Assembly: GCF_900170035.1 (NCBI RefSeq)
Contig: NZ_LT828559.1
Location: 36,531 to 71,271, forward strand
DNA length: 34,741 nucleotides
Source: Desulfamplus magnetovallimortis
Lineage (GTDB): Bacteria > Desulfobacterota > Desulfobacteria > Desulfobacterales > Desulfobacteraceae
Direction: 5' to 3'
Within the stretch, counting starts at the first letter, position 1. Every line of letters begins with the position of its first letter. Position numbers and translations under genes: made by a program. The notes beneath the pieces are model-generated. The model saw only the letters and a list, made by a program, of their open reading frames with translations, was not told the origin of the DNA and did not search any database. Positions 25,820 to 34,741 of this stretch are shown piece after piece.

Positions 25820-27208
25820 ATGATTATGCAAGGAGTCATTGACGAATTACAGAAAATTGTGGGCAGGGAAAATCTTCTCACCCGTAAGGAAGATATGGTT
25901 ACCTACTCCTATGATGCTGCTGTGCTTGATTCTGTGGTACCATCTGCTGCGGTTATGCCTGAAACAAGTGAAGAGCTTGGAGAGATTGTAAAGGTGTGCA
26001 GCCGTCAAAGGGTGCCCCTTACAGTAAGAGGTTCCGGTACCAACTTAAGTGGCGGTACCATCCCTTCCAGTACATCAGGTGTTGTTCTTCTGACCGGAAA
26101 ACTCAATAAAATTCTGGAGATCAACGAGGCAGACATGTATGCCGTGGTTCAGCCTGGTGTTGTAACCGCAACCCTTGCAGCGGCTGTGGAAAAAAAAGGA
26201 CTCTTCTATCCCCCTGATCCAGGCAGCCAGGCAGTATCCACAATTGGAGGAAATGTTGCTGAAAATGCAGGAGGTCTTAGAGGACTAAAATATGGTGTCA
26301 CAAAGGATTATGTTATGGGTATAAGCTTTTTTGACGCCATGGGTGAACATGTTAAGTCAGGTTCCAGAACTGTAAAATGTGCCACAGGCTACAATCTTGC
26401 AGGCATGATGGTTGGCTCCGAAGGCACCCTCGGGGTTATGGACGAAATAATACTGAAGCTCATTCCTCTTCCCAAGGCAAGAAAATCCATGGTGGCTGTA
26501 TATAAAACCATAGAAAAGGCATCTGAAACTGTTGCTGCAATTATTGCCAATAGAATTGTTCCGGCAACACTTGAGATACTTGACAATTTTACCATAAGGG
26601 CAGTTGAGGCCTACAGCAGGGCAGGTCTTCCCGTGGATGCAGGTGCCCTTCTTTTAATTGAGGTGGATGGTCATCCGGGCCAGGTTGAAGATGAAGGAAG
26701 GGATGTGGAAGAGCTTTGCAGAAAACTTGGTGCTGACAGTATAAAGGTGGCATCTGATGACACAGAGCGGGAAAAGATATGGTCAGCGAGAAGAAGTGCT
26801 CTTTCTGCGCTTGCCAAACTTAAGCCCACCCTGGTGCTTGAAGATGCAACAGTTCCCAGAAGCCAGATACCTGCCATGGTTCGGGCTCTTCAGGAGATAG
26901 CCGTTAAATATAAAATAGAGATAGGCACTTTTGGTCATGCAGGGGATGGCAACCTTCACCCCACCATTTTGACTGATAAACGCAATAAAGAGGAGTGGCA
27001 CAGGGTGGAGTCTGCCATTGAGGAAATTTTTGACAAGGCGCTTGCCCTTGGCGGAACCCTTTCTGGAGAGCACGGAACCGGACTTGCCAAAGCACCTTTT
27101 CTGGAAAAGGAGACAGGGATTTCATCCATCCTCTTTTCAAGACGTCTTAGAAAAGCAATGGACCCTTATGGCATACTCAATCCAGGCAAAGTTACAGGAG
27201 TGATATAG
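25820..27208 (+). CDS. glcD: FAD-linked 2-hydroxyacid (D-lactate/glycolate) dehydrogenase, GlcD type
   Basis: 462 aa flavoprotein oxidising a 2-hydroxyacid, most likely D-lactate to pyruvate here. The N-terminal FAD-binding type 4 domain shows VPLTVRGSGTNLSGGTIP and STIGGNVAENAGG. SEGTLGVMDEIILKLIPLP closes it. The C-terminal FAD-oxidase domain has FGHAGDGNLHP and SGEHGTGLAKAPFL. AAGGA at 25811-25815 serves ATG 25820 (4 nt) or ATG 25826 (10 nt), so the N-terminus may be two residues shorter. glcF begins two bases after the TAG. Three operators precede the gene. Confidence 0.94.
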   Translation: MIMQGVIDELQKIVGRENLLTRKEDMVTYSYDAAVLDSVVPSAAVMPETSEELGEIVKVCSRQRVPLTVRGSGTNLSGGTIPSSTSGVVLLTGKLNKILEINEADMYAVVQPGVVTATLAAAVEKKGLFYPPDPGSQAVSTIGGNVAENAGGLRGLKYGVTKDYVMGISFFDAMGEHVKSGSRTVKCATGYNLAGMMVGSEGTLGVMDEIILKLIPLPKARKSMVAVYKTIEKASETVAAIIANRIVPATLEILDNFTIRAVEAYSRAGLPVDAGALLLIEVDGHPGQVEDEGRDVEELCRKLGADSIKVASDDTEREKIWSARRSALSALAKLKPTLVLEDATVPRSQIPAMVRALQEIAVKYKIEIGTFGHAGDGNLHPTILTDKRNKEEWHRVESAIEEIFDKALALGGTLSGEHGTGLAKAPFLEKETGISSILFSRRLRKAMDPYGILNPGKVTGVI

Positions 27209-27210
27209 GT

Positions 27211-28602
27211 ATGGTTGAAATAAAAAAAACTGTACCGAAAATGGGTACAAAATCAGAGGCAGGCATGAAAAAACTTGCCAACCGTCTCAAGGAACTTGAA
27301 GATCAGCTTGTTGTATGTATCCGGTGCGGCATGTGCCAGTCTGTATGCCCCCTTTTTGAACAGACAAGAAGAGAGGCTGATGTTGCAAGGGGGAAGTTGG
27401 CGCTTCTGGATGGCCTTGGGAAAAATCTTTTTACTGATCCTGATGGAGTTGACGAAAGGCTTAATAAATGCCTTTTGTGTGGCTCCTGCGCTGCCAACTG
27501 CCCAAGCGGTGTCAATGTTGTGGAGATCTTTATAAAGGCAAGGGCAATTCTTGCCGAGTTTAAAGGTTTGTCGCCCATGAAGAAGCTTATATTCAGAAAG
27601 ATGCTTGCCAATCCATCAACTTTTGACAATCTTACTGAATGGGCAGGTAAGTTTCAGGGGATCTTTACAAAGGATGAGAAAAACGCACAGGGCACTTCAT
27701 GTGCAAGGCTTGTGGCTCCCCTGATATCTCCTTTGATCAATGATCGTCACATCCTGCCCATGGCAGCAAAACCATTACATAAAACAACACCCATGATAAA
27801 TACAGCTCCAGGGAGATCAGGCCTTAAAGCTGCAATTTTCACAGGCTGCATCATTGACAAGATTTTTCCTGCAATTGGCCATGATCTTATTGATATTTTT
27901 AAATATCATGGAGTTGGAACATATATTCCCCAAGGAGAGGGCTGTTGCGGCATTCCAGCCCTTGCATCCGGTGATATGGCAACCTTTGAAAAACTTGTGG
28001 AATATCATATCAAACTTTTTGATCAGGAACAATTTGATTATCTTATAACTGCATGTGCCACATGCACATCCACAATAAAAAAACTTTGGCCATCCATCTA
28101 TGAGGGAAAATCCAGCGGTATTCGGGAAAAAATTGGGCGTTTGTCGGAAAAAACCCTTGATATAAATCAATTTTTGGTTAATAAAGTCAGTTTTTCCAAT
28201 GACACTCAAGGGATTAAAAGTGAAAACTTCAATCAGAATAATGTTCGGAAAACAAGGGTGACATACCACGATCCATGTCACCTGAAAAAATCCCTTGGAG
28301 TCATTAGTGAACCAAGGGATGTAATAAGGGCATCGGGCAAAGAACTTGTGGAGATGGAGGGTTCAGACAAGTGTTGTGGCATGGGAGGCAGTTTTAATCT
28401 TTATCATTACGGAATATCCTCAAAGATCGGCAACTTGAAACAGAAAAACATTGCAGATACAGGATGTGACACCGTAGCTACTGGTTGCCCTGCATGTATG
28501 GTACAGATTTCAGACATGCTTGCAAAAGAACACCTTGATATAAAAGTAAGGCATCCGATTCAGCTATATGCCGATTTTCTGAGGGAACAGAAATTAATTT
28601 AG
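27211..28602 (+). CDS. glcF: Iron-sulfur electron-transfer subunit, GlcF/HdrD-like
   Basis: 463 aa partner of GlcD, passing electrons towards the membrane quinone or another acceptor. There are two [4Fe-4S] motifs near the N-terminus: CIRCGMCQSVCP (about 32-43) and CLLCGSCAANCP (about 87-98). Two CCG units follow in the C-terminal half: EGCCGIPALASGD with CATCTSTIKKL, and YHDPCHLKKSLG with KCCGMGGSF and CPACMVQI. ATG 27211 has AGGAG 10 nt upstream at the end of glcD, so the two are coupled. Confidence 0.94.
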   Translation: MVEIKKTVPKMGTKSEAGMKKLANRLKELEDQLVVCIRCGMCQSVCPLFEQTRREADVARGKLALLDGLGKNLFTDPDGVDERLNKCLLCGSCAANCPSGVNVVEIFIKARAILAEFKGLSPMKKLIFRKMLANPSTFDNLTEWAGKFQGIFTKDEKNAQGTSCARLVAPLISPLINDRHILPMAAKPLHKTTPMINTAPGRSGLKAAIFTGCIIDKIFPAIGHDLIDIFKYHGVGTYIPQGEGCCGIPALASGDMATFEKLVEYHIKLFDQEQFDYLITACATCTSTIKKLWPSIYEGKSSGIREKIGRLSEKTLDINQFLVNKVSFSNDTQGIKSENFNQNNVRKTRVTYHDPCHLKKSLGVISEPRDVIRASGKELVEMEGSDKCCGMGGSFNLYHYGISSKIGNLKQKNIADTGCDTVATGCPACMVQISDMLAKEHLDIKVRHPIQLYADFLREQKLI

Positions 28603-28735
28603 ATTTGTCTGCATGTTCATGACCACTTTACAATTGCAGAAGCCAAGCTCCGTCTTTCAGGGTCTGAATCTCCAAAGTTGCTTTTAATAATTTCAGTGAG
28701 TTGCATATTGCTACTTTGTTAGCTTATCTTTTTTG
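28603..28735. other. Short unassigned spacer after glcF
   Basis: No gene, terminator or known motif recognised. The rest of the glcF-GntR gap (to 29149) is repeats. Confidence 0.4.
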
Positions 28736-29006
28736 CTGTCTGAATCAAGATAACCAGGATGAAAAAGATGCTCATGATACTTACTCAAAATCGACACCTA
28801 TAACCTCCTGAGCCTTGTCAATATTGTCTGAATCAGGATGTCCAGGATGATAATGATTTACAGGATAAAAATCCTGAGCATCCTGTAAATCCTGGTTATC
28901 CTGATTCAGACAAATGCAATAAATGCCGAGAAAGCCAACAAAATGTCGATTTTGACTACTTAATCCTGACTTATCCTGTTAATCCAGGGTATCCTGATTC
29001 AGACAA
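28736..29006. repeat. CAGGAT palindrome (family B core) split by a family B full element
   Basis: Left half 28736-28783 (CTGTCTGAATCAAGAT...) and right half 28963-29006 (...ATCCTGATTCAGACAA). Removing the inserted element and one target duplication leaves a 92-bp palindrome, the size of the stand-alone cores elsewhere (89-94 bp). Confidence 0.8.
28784..28956 (+). mobile_element. MITE-like 173-bp element (family B full copy 4), inserted in a family B core
   Basis: Left TIR CTCAAAATCGACA at 28784 and right TIR TGTCGATTTTGA(C) ending at 28956; 12 of 13 positions pair perfectly. The perfect 6-bp target duplication is TACTTA (28778-28783 and 28957-28962). Confidence 0.9.
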
Positions 29007-29037
29007 TTTATAGAAGATAACAAAGCAGAAATATAAA

Positions 29038-29113
29038 CCCTCATGATAGAGAGGGCATCACAACGATGCAGAAAGTCTTTATATGTCAGTATGTTATGAA
29101 GACTTTCTAATAA
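29038..29113 (-). repeat. REP-like family A copy
   Basis: Minus strand AGAAAGTC...AAGACTTTCTGCATCGTTGTGATGCCC...TCATGAGG. Same layout as the other units, reverse orientation, just upstream of the GntR gene. Confidence 0.6.
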
Positions 29114-29149
29114 AGTGCTGGAATCTAATTTTTTACGAGATAATCAATT

Positions 29150-29866
29150 ATGAATATACCAATCAAACCCATTAAACCCAAACGGATCTCTGATCAGGTA
29201 TTTGATCAGATACGGGAATTGATCTACAGAGGTAATCTCAAGCCCGGAGAGAAACTTATGCCTGAAAGGGAGCTTGCTGAAGCCATGAAGGTGAGCAGAA
29301 CCACCATAAGAGATGCCATTCAGCGCCTTGTGGTTATGGGGCTGATTGTTCAGAAACAGGGACAGGGGACTTTTGTTAAATCTCTTGATACCCAGGAACA
29401 GAGCCCCCTTGCAAAGGCCATGCAGACCCAGGATGCATCAATTCAGGATCTTTTAGAGGTGCGCATGGGGCTTGAGTGCAATGCTGCTGCCCTTGCAGCA
29501 AGAAGAGCTGATGAAAATGATATCAATGCCATGGTTCACTCAATTGAGGAGATGAAAAAAGAGGTGCGTTCAGGCCGTCTTGGAACCGAAGCTGACACAT
29601 CGTTTCATATGGCTGTGGCCTATGCTGCAAAAAATCCACTTCATATCCTTATAATGAGAAATTTTTATGACTATCTTTTTCATGGCATCAGAGAGAACCT
29701 GTCAGGGCTTTATGAAAACATGGATAACATTGATATCATCTTAAATCAGCACCATAACATTGTGGATGCCATAAAATCCAGAGACTCTTATCAGGCATAC
29801 TCTGCCATGAAGGATCATATAACATTTGTAATGGTCTTTTTCAGTGAAAAAAAGAGCCAGGGCTAA
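29150..29866 (+). CDS. GntR-family transcriptional regulator, FadR/FCD subfamily (LldR/PdhR-like)
   Basis: 238 aa. The N-terminal winged helix-turn-helix (about 12-75) contains IYRGNLKPGEKLMPERELAEA, VSRTTIRDAIQRL and GLIVQKQGQGTFV. The C-terminal FCD ligand-binding domain (about 95-230) has the helical LLEVRMGLECNAAALAA, the metal-site-like FHMAVAYAAKNP and NQHHNIVDAI. FadR-subfamily proteins of this kind answer to lactate, pyruvate, glycolate and similar acids. It is almost certainly the regulator of the adjacent lactate locus through the three TGGT-N3-ACCA operators. The RBS at ATG 29150 is weak. Its stop is one base from the convergent nth stop. Confidence 0.9.
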   Translation: MNIPIKPIKPKRISDQVFDQIRELIYRGNLKPGEKLMPERELAEAMKVSRTTIRDAIQRLVVMGLIVQKQGQGTFVKSLDTQEQSPLAKAMQTQDASIQDLLEVRMGLECNAAALAARRADENDINAMVHSIEEMKKEVRSGRLGTEADTSFHMAVAYAAKNPLHILIMRNFYDYLFHGIRENLSGLYENMDNIDIILNQHHNIVDAIKSRDSYQAYSAMKDHITFVMVFFSEKKSQG

Positions 29867-29867
29867 T

Positions 29868-30515
29868 TTATGTAATTTGATGGGCGGCGGCGGGGCATAA
29901 ATCAGCAATCACGCAACGGTGACAATGGGGTGAGACAGGACGGCATGTCCCCTGTCCGAATGCAACAAGGATACCGTTAACCTCCTGCCAATGATTTTGA
30001 GGAAGTTTTTTTCTCAATGCCATTTCCGTTTCAAGGGGGGTTTTTGTATTTACATAACCCCATTTATTCATGATTCTGTGTACATGGGTGTCAACGCATA
30101 TGGCATCCTTGTTAAATGCCACACTTCTTACCAGATTTGCAGTTTTACGGCCAACCCCTGGCAATTTTATAAGATCGTCAATCTCTTCGGGAATCCTGTT
30201 ATCAAAATTTTCAAGTGCCTGTGGAAGCTTTTTCAAATAGCCTGCCTTTGATTTATAGAAACCCACAGGATAGATAAGATCCATAATCTTTTTTTCCGGA
30301 AGTTTTGCAAGGGCTTTGATATCAGGAGCTTCCCTGAAAAGACGGGATGCAGCAGCAGCAGTGGTTTCATCCTTTGTTCTGGAAGAGAGAATGGTTGCCA
30401 CAAGAATCTTGAATGGATCACGGGTCTGTACAGATATAAGATCAACCACCGGAACCTTGTAGCTCTTAACCTCTTCTTTTAGTGTTTCCAGAAACAGTGC
30501 AATGTCAATTGCCAT
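29868..30515 (-). CDS. nth: Endonuclease III (DNA glycosylase/AP lyase)
   Basis: Removes oxidised pyrimidines and cuts at AP sites. The 215 aa are normal length. The helix-hairpin-helix LPGVGRKTANLV includes the catalytic Lys124. The catalytic Asp142 is in CVDTHVHRI. The C-terminal [4Fe-4S] loop is Cys191-x6-Cys198-x2-Cys201-x5-Cys207. ATG 30515 follows AAGGAG at about 10 nt. Convergent with the GntR gene with one base between stops. Confidence 0.96.
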   Translation of the reverse strand: MAIDIALFLETLKEEVKSYKVPVVDLISVQTRDPFKILVATILSSRTKDETTAAAASRLFREAPDIKALAKLPEKKIMDLIYPVGFYKSKAGYLKKLPQALENFDNRIPEEIDDLIKLPGVGRKTANLVRSVAFNKDAICVDTHVHRIMNKWGYVNTKTPLETEMALRKKLPQNHWQEVNGILVAFGQGTCRPVSPHCHRCVIADLCPAAAHQIT

Positions 30516-30575
30516 GACTTATGTTTCTCCTTGTCACCTATGGCGTTTGAACTGCTTTTTGCCGTGAGTGATGGG

Positions 30576-30660
30576 TTTATTAGAAAGTCTCCATAACATG
30601 CTGATATATAACGACTTTAATGTTTCGTTGTGGCGGATGGATCTGCCATGGCCGTTTTAC
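30576..30660 (+). repeat. REP-like family A copy
   Basis: TTTATTAGAAAGTCTCC...ACGACTTTAATGTTTCG, then GGCGGATGGATCTGCCATGG and CGTTTTA. It ends about 10 bp before the stop codon of the hybrid kinase gene. Confidence 0.75.
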
Positions 30661-30668
30661 GGAGGATA

Positions 30669-32429
30669 TTAAAGCCCGAAGATTAGGCCAAGTATGGTCT
30701 CCATTAAAACAATGCGCTTGATGGGCTTTGTTATGTAGGCATCCATACCACTTTTAAGAAACATATCCCTGTCTTCCACCATTGCATGGGCAGTAATTGC
30801 AATGATTGGAGTGTGTCGGGATTTATCCGGAAAAGTTCTGTTTTCAAACTCCCTGATTTTTGTAGTAGCCTCAAGACCTGTCATAACAGGCATCTGACCA
30901 TCCATTAAAATGATATCAAAAAGAGATGTTTTTTCCCTGTATTGATAAATAAGTTTATCAACTGCTTCTTTACCGTTTTCAGCAATAACTATATTTTTTA
31001 TTTTCAGTGTACCAAGAATGCTTGCAAGCACTTTTTGGTTAACAGGATTATCCTCGGCAATTAGAATATTCAATCCCTTTATTTTTTCAATATTTTCTTC
31101 CCATCGTTTTTCAGTATCAACCGCACTTCTGTTAAACCTGCTATCAGCAAATGAAGATTCTCCCGCATTATTCTCCTGCTTTGTCCTCTGTTTCCGGAAT
31201 TTCACCGTGAACCAGAAAGTAGAGCCTTTTCCTTCGGCTGATTCAACGCCAATGGTTCCGCCCATGAGTTCTGTCAACTGTTTGGATATGGCAAGACCAA
31301 GCCCTGTTCCTCCATAGTTGCGGGTCATGGATGCATCCACCTGGGAAAATGACTGAAAAAGTCTGTTTTTTCGATCCTCCGGAATACCTATGCCGCTGTC
31401 TATTACATTGAAACGGACAAGGGCAGAGTTAGAAGTCTCTTCAAGAAGAAGGACTTTGATTGTTACACTGCCTTCTCTTGTAAATTTCACAGCATTACCG
31501 CACAGGTTAAAAAGAACCTGTCTTAATCTACCGGGATCTCCCACAAGACGGGCAGGAATATTATCGTCTATTGTTACTTGATATAAAAGCCCCTTTTTTT
31601 CTGCATTGATTTTCATCATATCTGTTATATTGCTGATGACCCTGTTGAGGTCAAAGGGGATGTCTTCCATCTCAAGCTTTCCGGCTTCAATTTTGGAGTA
31701 GTCCAGGATATCATTGATAATGTCCAGAAGAGCATCTGCACTGTAATGTATGGCTTCTGCATAGTGCATCTGCTCTCTGTTCAAATTGGTCTGAAGTAGA
31801 AGCTCAACCATACCTATGACACCGTTCATGGGGGTTCTTATCTCATGACTCATGTTTGCAAGAAATTCACTTTTTGCAACACTTGCAGATTCTGCTCTCT
31901 CCCTTGCAGCGATCAACTCTTTATTTGCCTGCTTAAGTTCTGCCGTTCTTTTTTCAATCTCAGAGTTCAGTCGTGTGGAATACTCCATGCTGTTTTTGTG
32001 ATTTTCCACAAGAATCTCTTCATATTTTTTCTTGAAAACAGCAACCTTGCGATTCAACTGCTCCTTCATGGTTTCAAGCATCTCATGCTGCTCTTCAACC
32101 TTTTCCTCTTTTATGCAAAGCTCCTGGCAAAGCATTAAAAGATTGGGGAGAAACGGTTGAACTGCTTCTGAATTAAGGTTGTCTGGTAATTTATACAGAA
32201 GGGTTATTTTCATCTGTTCCAGATAAAATTCATTCAGGTTCTTTTTTGCATCATCATGGCTCTCAATTGACGGCAGTTGTTTTTCATCTAAGGGTATGGA
32301 AGCTGCAACTTTATCATCTGAAAGGTAAAATTGACCCTTTGGCAGATATCTTTTGAGAATTGCCAGAAATCTGCTGTTTCTTTTTTCAGTATCTTCAAAC
32401 TCTTCAAAAAGAGTCTCCAGTTCAAGCAC
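30669..32429 (-). CDS. Cytosolic hybrid sensor histidine kinase (HisKA-HATPase-REC)
   Basis: 586 aa, no membrane segment. Residues 1-110 are an unrecognised N-terminal region, followed by a long coiled coil (about 110-190). HisKA has phospho-acceptor His195 in [15 protein letters not shown]. HATPase has the N-box near Asn312 (NLCGNAVKF), G1 DSGIGIP and G2 GGTGLGLAI. The C-terminal receiver has AEDNPVNQK and Asp510 in [10 protein letters not shown] start at GTG 32429, since AGGGGG lies 7 nt upstream and the HDOD gene stops 4 bp before it; an ATG at 32498 would lie deep inside the HDOD gene. No separate response regulator or Hpt gene is nearby. Input signal unknown, probably through the HDOD partner or the coiled coil. 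Confidence 0.9.
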   Translation of the reverse strand: MLELETLFEEFEDTEKRNSRFLAILKRYLPKGQFYLSDDKVAASIPLDEKQLPSIESHDDAKKNLNEFYLEQMKITLLYKLPDNLNSEAVQPFLPNLLMLCQELCIKEEKVEEQHEMLETMKEQLNRKVAVFKKKYEEILVENHKNSMEYSTRLNSEIEKRTAELKQANKELIAARERAESASVAKSEFLANMSHEIRTPMNGVIGMVELLLQTNLNREQMHYAEAIHYSADALLDIINDILDYSKIEAGKLEMEDIPFDLNRVISNITDMMKINAEKKGLLYQVTIDDNIPARLVGDPGRLRQVLFNLCGNAVKFTREGSVTIKVLLLEETSNSALVRFNVIDSGIGIPEDRKNRLFQSFSQVDASMTRNYGGTGLGLAISKQLTELMGGTIGVESAEGKGSTFWFTVKFRKQRTKQENNAGESSFADSRFNRSAVDTEKRWEENIEKIKGLNILIAEDNPVNQKVLASILGTLKIKNIVIAENGKEAVDKLIYQYREKTSLFDIILMDGQMPVMTGLEATTKIREFENRTFPDKSRHTPIIAITAHAMVEDRDMFLKSGMDAYITKPIKRIVLMETILGLIFGL

Positions 32430-32433
32430 GCTG

Positions 32434-33306
32434 TTACCCCCTGTCAAGTGCGTAGATATCTTCAGCTTTGGCAAGCTCTTCAGGCAGGCCGTCTGCAAGT
32501 GTTTTATACTCTTTGATATTATCCTTTATATGCAGCATCAAAGGTGGAGAAAGCTCTCCTTTCATGCCGTCCAGAATGTTATACTTCAACCTTGAAACAA
32601 GATAATCAGCTGTTTGTATAACAGAAGGAAGGGTTTTGGGGTCTGCTGAACTTAAAATATCATGGTGGTGAAGTACCCCCTGCTGCACATCCCTTGGCAA
32701 ATGCCAATCATGAACAAGAAGAGAGCCTACTATAGTATGGTCTGTCTCAAGGAGCCCTGTTTCATAATGAACAATATTTTTGTTCTTTTCCGGTTTGTAT
32801 TCCATGCAGACTTTCAAAAATTCATCCGGCATTATCTGATCTTCAATTATAAGGCCAATATCGTGAACAATACCGCACAAAAAAGCATCTTCTCCTTTAA
32901 TACCAAAAATGCGCTCAACAATCATCTGACTGCATATTGCAACAGCTACGCAATGCATCCACAATCTTGTTCTTGAAAAAACCTCTTCATCCTGTTTTCC
33001 GGTAAAAAGATTTTTCAGAGCATCCACCACAATCAAATTTCTCAGATTGTCAATGCCAATATATGCAACAGCTTCGGAAATAGTTTTAACTTTGGTTCTT
33101 AATGCGTAAAAGGGGCTGTTGACAAGACGAAGAATTCTTAATACCAGAGTAGGATCAACTTTAATAACTTCCTCAAAATCCTGCATGGTACTTTTATCAT
33201 CTGCAATCATTCGGGTAAGCCGTGCCGCCACACTTGGAAGGGTTTTCATCTCTTTCAGCCTGGCCAGCAGTTTTTTTGCCTGGGTAACCTTGTTGTGTTG
33301 AGACAT
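32434..33306 (-). CDS. HDOD-domain signalling protein
   Basis: 290 aa built mostly from one HDOD domain: [68 protein letters not shown] and [11 protein letters not shown] with a later VLHHHD. HDOD proteins are HD-related, usually without proven phosphohydrolase activity, and act in signalling. I choose ATG 33306 because GAGGAG lies 9 nt upstream; an earlier in-frame ATG at 33345 overlaps that RBS. Its stop is 4 bp before the GTG of the hybrid kinase, so the two are one translationally coupled unit. Confidence 0.9.
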   Translation of the reverse strand: MSQHNKVTQAKKLLARLKEMKTLPSVAARLTRMIADDKSTMQDFEEVIKVDPTLVLRILRLVNSPFYALRTKVKTISEAVAYIGIDNLRNLIVVDALKNLFTGKQDEEVFSRTRLWMHCVAVAICSQMIVERIFGIKGEDAFLCGIVHDIGLIIEDQIMPDEFLKVCMEYKPEKNKNIVHYETGLLETDHTIVGSLLVHDWHLPRDVQQGVLHHHDILSSADPKTLPSVIQTADYLVSRLKYNILDGMKGELSPPLMLHIKDNIKEYKTLADGLPEELAKAEDIYALDRG

Positions 33307-33641
33307 TATGAATAACTCCTCGTGGAGGGCTTTGTATGCCTTCATGAAGATCAGAGTAAAATTTTTTTAAATTATTCTGCAATAAAATTGCCTTTAAGGC
33401 AAATGGTTTTATCAATCGAACCTAAGTGAAAAGAGTTAATCTCTTGATAAAAAAATCATGTTGTGTTTTTGTAAAAAGGCATGTTGCATTAATCAGTTTA
33501 AACTCGCTCTATCAGTATCCCCATTAATAGGCACTTTCCTTAGAAAAAGTTAGGCTAATATGAAACATGCCTGTAAAAAAATAATGAAAAATCAACCATC
33601 CTTTATTTTAAGCTTTGTCAAAGCATAAGGAGAGTATATTT
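33307..33641. other. Divergent intergenic region, no gene seen
   Basis: 335 bp of AT-rich DNA between the HDOD gene (-) and the reductase gene (+). An AGGCATGTT (33477-33485) faces AACATGCCT (33564-33572) about 80 bp away. This may be a decayed repeat or an operator, but no family is recognised. No confident promoter was found. Confidence 0.4.
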
Positions 33642-34640
33642 ATGAACAATACCCCATTTAAGGCATTTATTGTGGAAGAGATATCCGGCAACACTTTTCG
33701 CAGATTTACAGGAGAAAAAAAGGTGGAAGATCTTCCGGATGGAGACCTGCTGATAAGGGTGCAATACTCGTCATTAAATTATAAGGATGCATTGTCTGCA
33801 ACGGGAAACAGAGGCGTTACAAGAAGATATCCCCATACTCCGGGTATTGATGCATCAGGTGTGGTTCAAGAGAGCAGAAGTGATCTTTTTAAGGCAGGAG
33901 ATGAAGTTATTGTGACAAGTTATGATCTTGGCATGAATACCTCCGGCGGTTATGGGCAATATATAAGAGTTCCTGAGTCATGGGCAGTAAAGCTTCCAGA
34001 TGGTATGAGCCTGAAAGAGAGCATGATTCTCGGTACAGCCGGATTTACAGCCGGTATGTCAGTATTTTTTATCAAAGATCAGGTTTCTTCTGAAAACGGC
34101 GATATCCTGGTAACAGGTTCAACAGGCGGGGTTGGGACAATTGCCGTTGCACTGCTCTCTTGTCTGGGTTATAGAGTTACAGCGGTCACAGGTAAACCTG
34201 ATGCAGTTGATTTCCTTTCCACGCTGGGAGCAAGCTTTGTCTTAAGCCGGGAAGACGTGACTAAGGGAGGCGATCAACCAATGATGAAGGCGCGATGGAA
34301 TGGAGTTGTTGATACTGTGGGAGGTGATATTCTTGCATCTTCCATAAAATCCACAAGACCCTGGGGAGTTGTTACATGTTGTGGGCTTGTGGCTTCCCCT
34401 GATCTTTCCGTGAATGTTTTCCCTTTTATCCTCAGGGGAGTAAAACTTGTTGGAATTGATTCACAGAATTGCCCCATGAATATTCGCACTAAAATCTGGC
34501 ATCTTTTTGCCAATGAGTGGAAATTATCTTTTCCCGACGGGTTTTACAGGGAAATAACTCTTGATGATCTTGATGAGAATATTGATCTGATTCTTAAAGG
34601 AAAACAGAAAGGACGGGTCATTGTAAATATGAGTAACTGA
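33642..34640 (+). CDS. Medium-chain zinc-independent oxidoreductase, YhdH/AcuI family
   Basis: 332 aa NADPH-dependent reductase-like MDR protein. The GroES-like N-terminal domain has VQYSSLNYKDALSATG and HTPGIDASGVV, with no zinc-binding cysteines. The Rossmann domain has ILVTGSTGGVGTIAVALLS, and the C-terminal half ends LKGKQKGRVIVN. This matches YhdH/YhfP proteins, which include acrylyl-CoA reductase AcuI; the true substrate cannot be fixed from sequence. The start is ATG 33642 with AAGGAG 9 nt upstream; an in-frame TTG at 33615 lacks an RBS. It stands alone after the divergent HDOD gene. Confidence 0.88.
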   Translation: MNNTPFKAFIVEEISGNTFRRFTGEKKVEDLPDGDLLIRVQYSSLNYKDALSATGNRGVTRRYPHTPGIDASGVVQESRSDLFKAGDEVIVTSYDLGMNTSGGYGQYIRVPESWAVKLPDGMSLKESMILGTAGFTAGMSVFFIKDQVSSENGDILVTGSTGGVGTIAVALLSCLGYRVTAVTGKPDAVDFLSTLGASFVLSREDVTKGGDQPMMKARWNGVVDTVGGDILASSIKSTRPWGVVTCCGLVASPDLSVNVFPFILRGVKLVGIDSQNCPMNIRTKIWHLFANEWKLSFPDGFYREITLDDLDENIDLILKGKQKGRVIVNMSN

Positions 34641-34741
34641 TTGTTATTTGTATTGATCTTGCATCAAATATTATGATTTTTAATAATTGTTTTTGATGTT
34701 ATTTATATTTTACCGTAAAAATGACTATCATCTTTATACTC

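Noticed and set aside
33477-33572. AGGCATGTT / AACATGCCT inverted repeat as an operator
   Set aside because: The arms are about 80 bp apart with no known regulator family match; recorded only in the gap note.

Overview
The window looks like chromosome from a strictly anaerobic, sulfate-reducer-type deltaproteobacterium (Desulfobacterota, most like Desulfobacterales). This is inferred from gene content: Lut/Lld-type and GlcD/GlcF-type lactate dehydrogenases arranged much as in Desulfovibrio organic-acid loci, an MttB-family corrinoid methyltransferase, an anaerobic route to a benzimidazole B12 ligand, and a TRAP transporter. The DNA is AT-leaning by eye. Intergenic DNA is unusually rich in palindromic repeats. 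No rRNA, CRISPR array, phage gene or transposase gene was found.

Layout. (1) 1-7.0 kb, corrinoid region: cobQ, cobU and an MttB-like methyltransferase on +. Facing them on - is a ThiC paralogue whose leader carries a cobalamin riboswitch followed by an intrinsic terminator. That regulation makes it a strong candidate for bzaF, the anaerobic 5-hydroxybenzimidazole synthase, rather than thiamin-pathway ThiC. (2) 7.2-14.8 kb, protein quality control: tRNA-Pro(-), tig, clpP-clpX and lon on +, then tRNA-Val and tRNA-Asp. Lon carries an extra C-terminal tail built from three successive tandem-repeat arrays. (3) 14.8-17.0 kb: an O-methyltransferase and leuB on -. (4) 17.6-29.9 kb, a lactate (2-hydroxyacid) locus. 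On - are dctP, dctQ, dctM, an orphan periplasmic binding protein, lutC and a LutB-LutA fusion. Divergent on + are glcD, glcF and a FadR-type GntR regulator. The divergent intergenic region has three TGGT-N3-ACCA-type operators, one abutting the -10 of a clear sigma70-like promoter for dctP. The parts make a coherent uptake, oxidation and regulation unit. (5) 29.9-34.7 kb: nth, a translationally coupled HDOD/hybrid histidine kinase pair, and a YhdH/AcuI-type reductase.

The most novel structure is in the repeats. Four full copies of a 173-174 bp non-coding element (5036, 9498, 17472, 28784) have 13-bp terminal inverted repeats (CTCAAARTYGACA) and 6-bp AT-rich target duplications (TAATTA, TATATG/TATATA, AATCTA, TACTTA). 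This is a MITE-like mobile element. Its core is a CAGGAT-rich palindrome of about 90 bp that also occurs alone. One copy (28784) sits inside a stand-alone palindrome. An older copy (1953-2319) is itself interrupted by two further palindromic insertions. Several copies lie exactly at gene ends: the stop codons of bzaF and lutBA fall inside the target duplications, and cobQ appears to end inside the element. Further repeat families (a REP-like 80-85 bp unit, a 98-bp unit and smaller hairpins) fill most of the other gaps.
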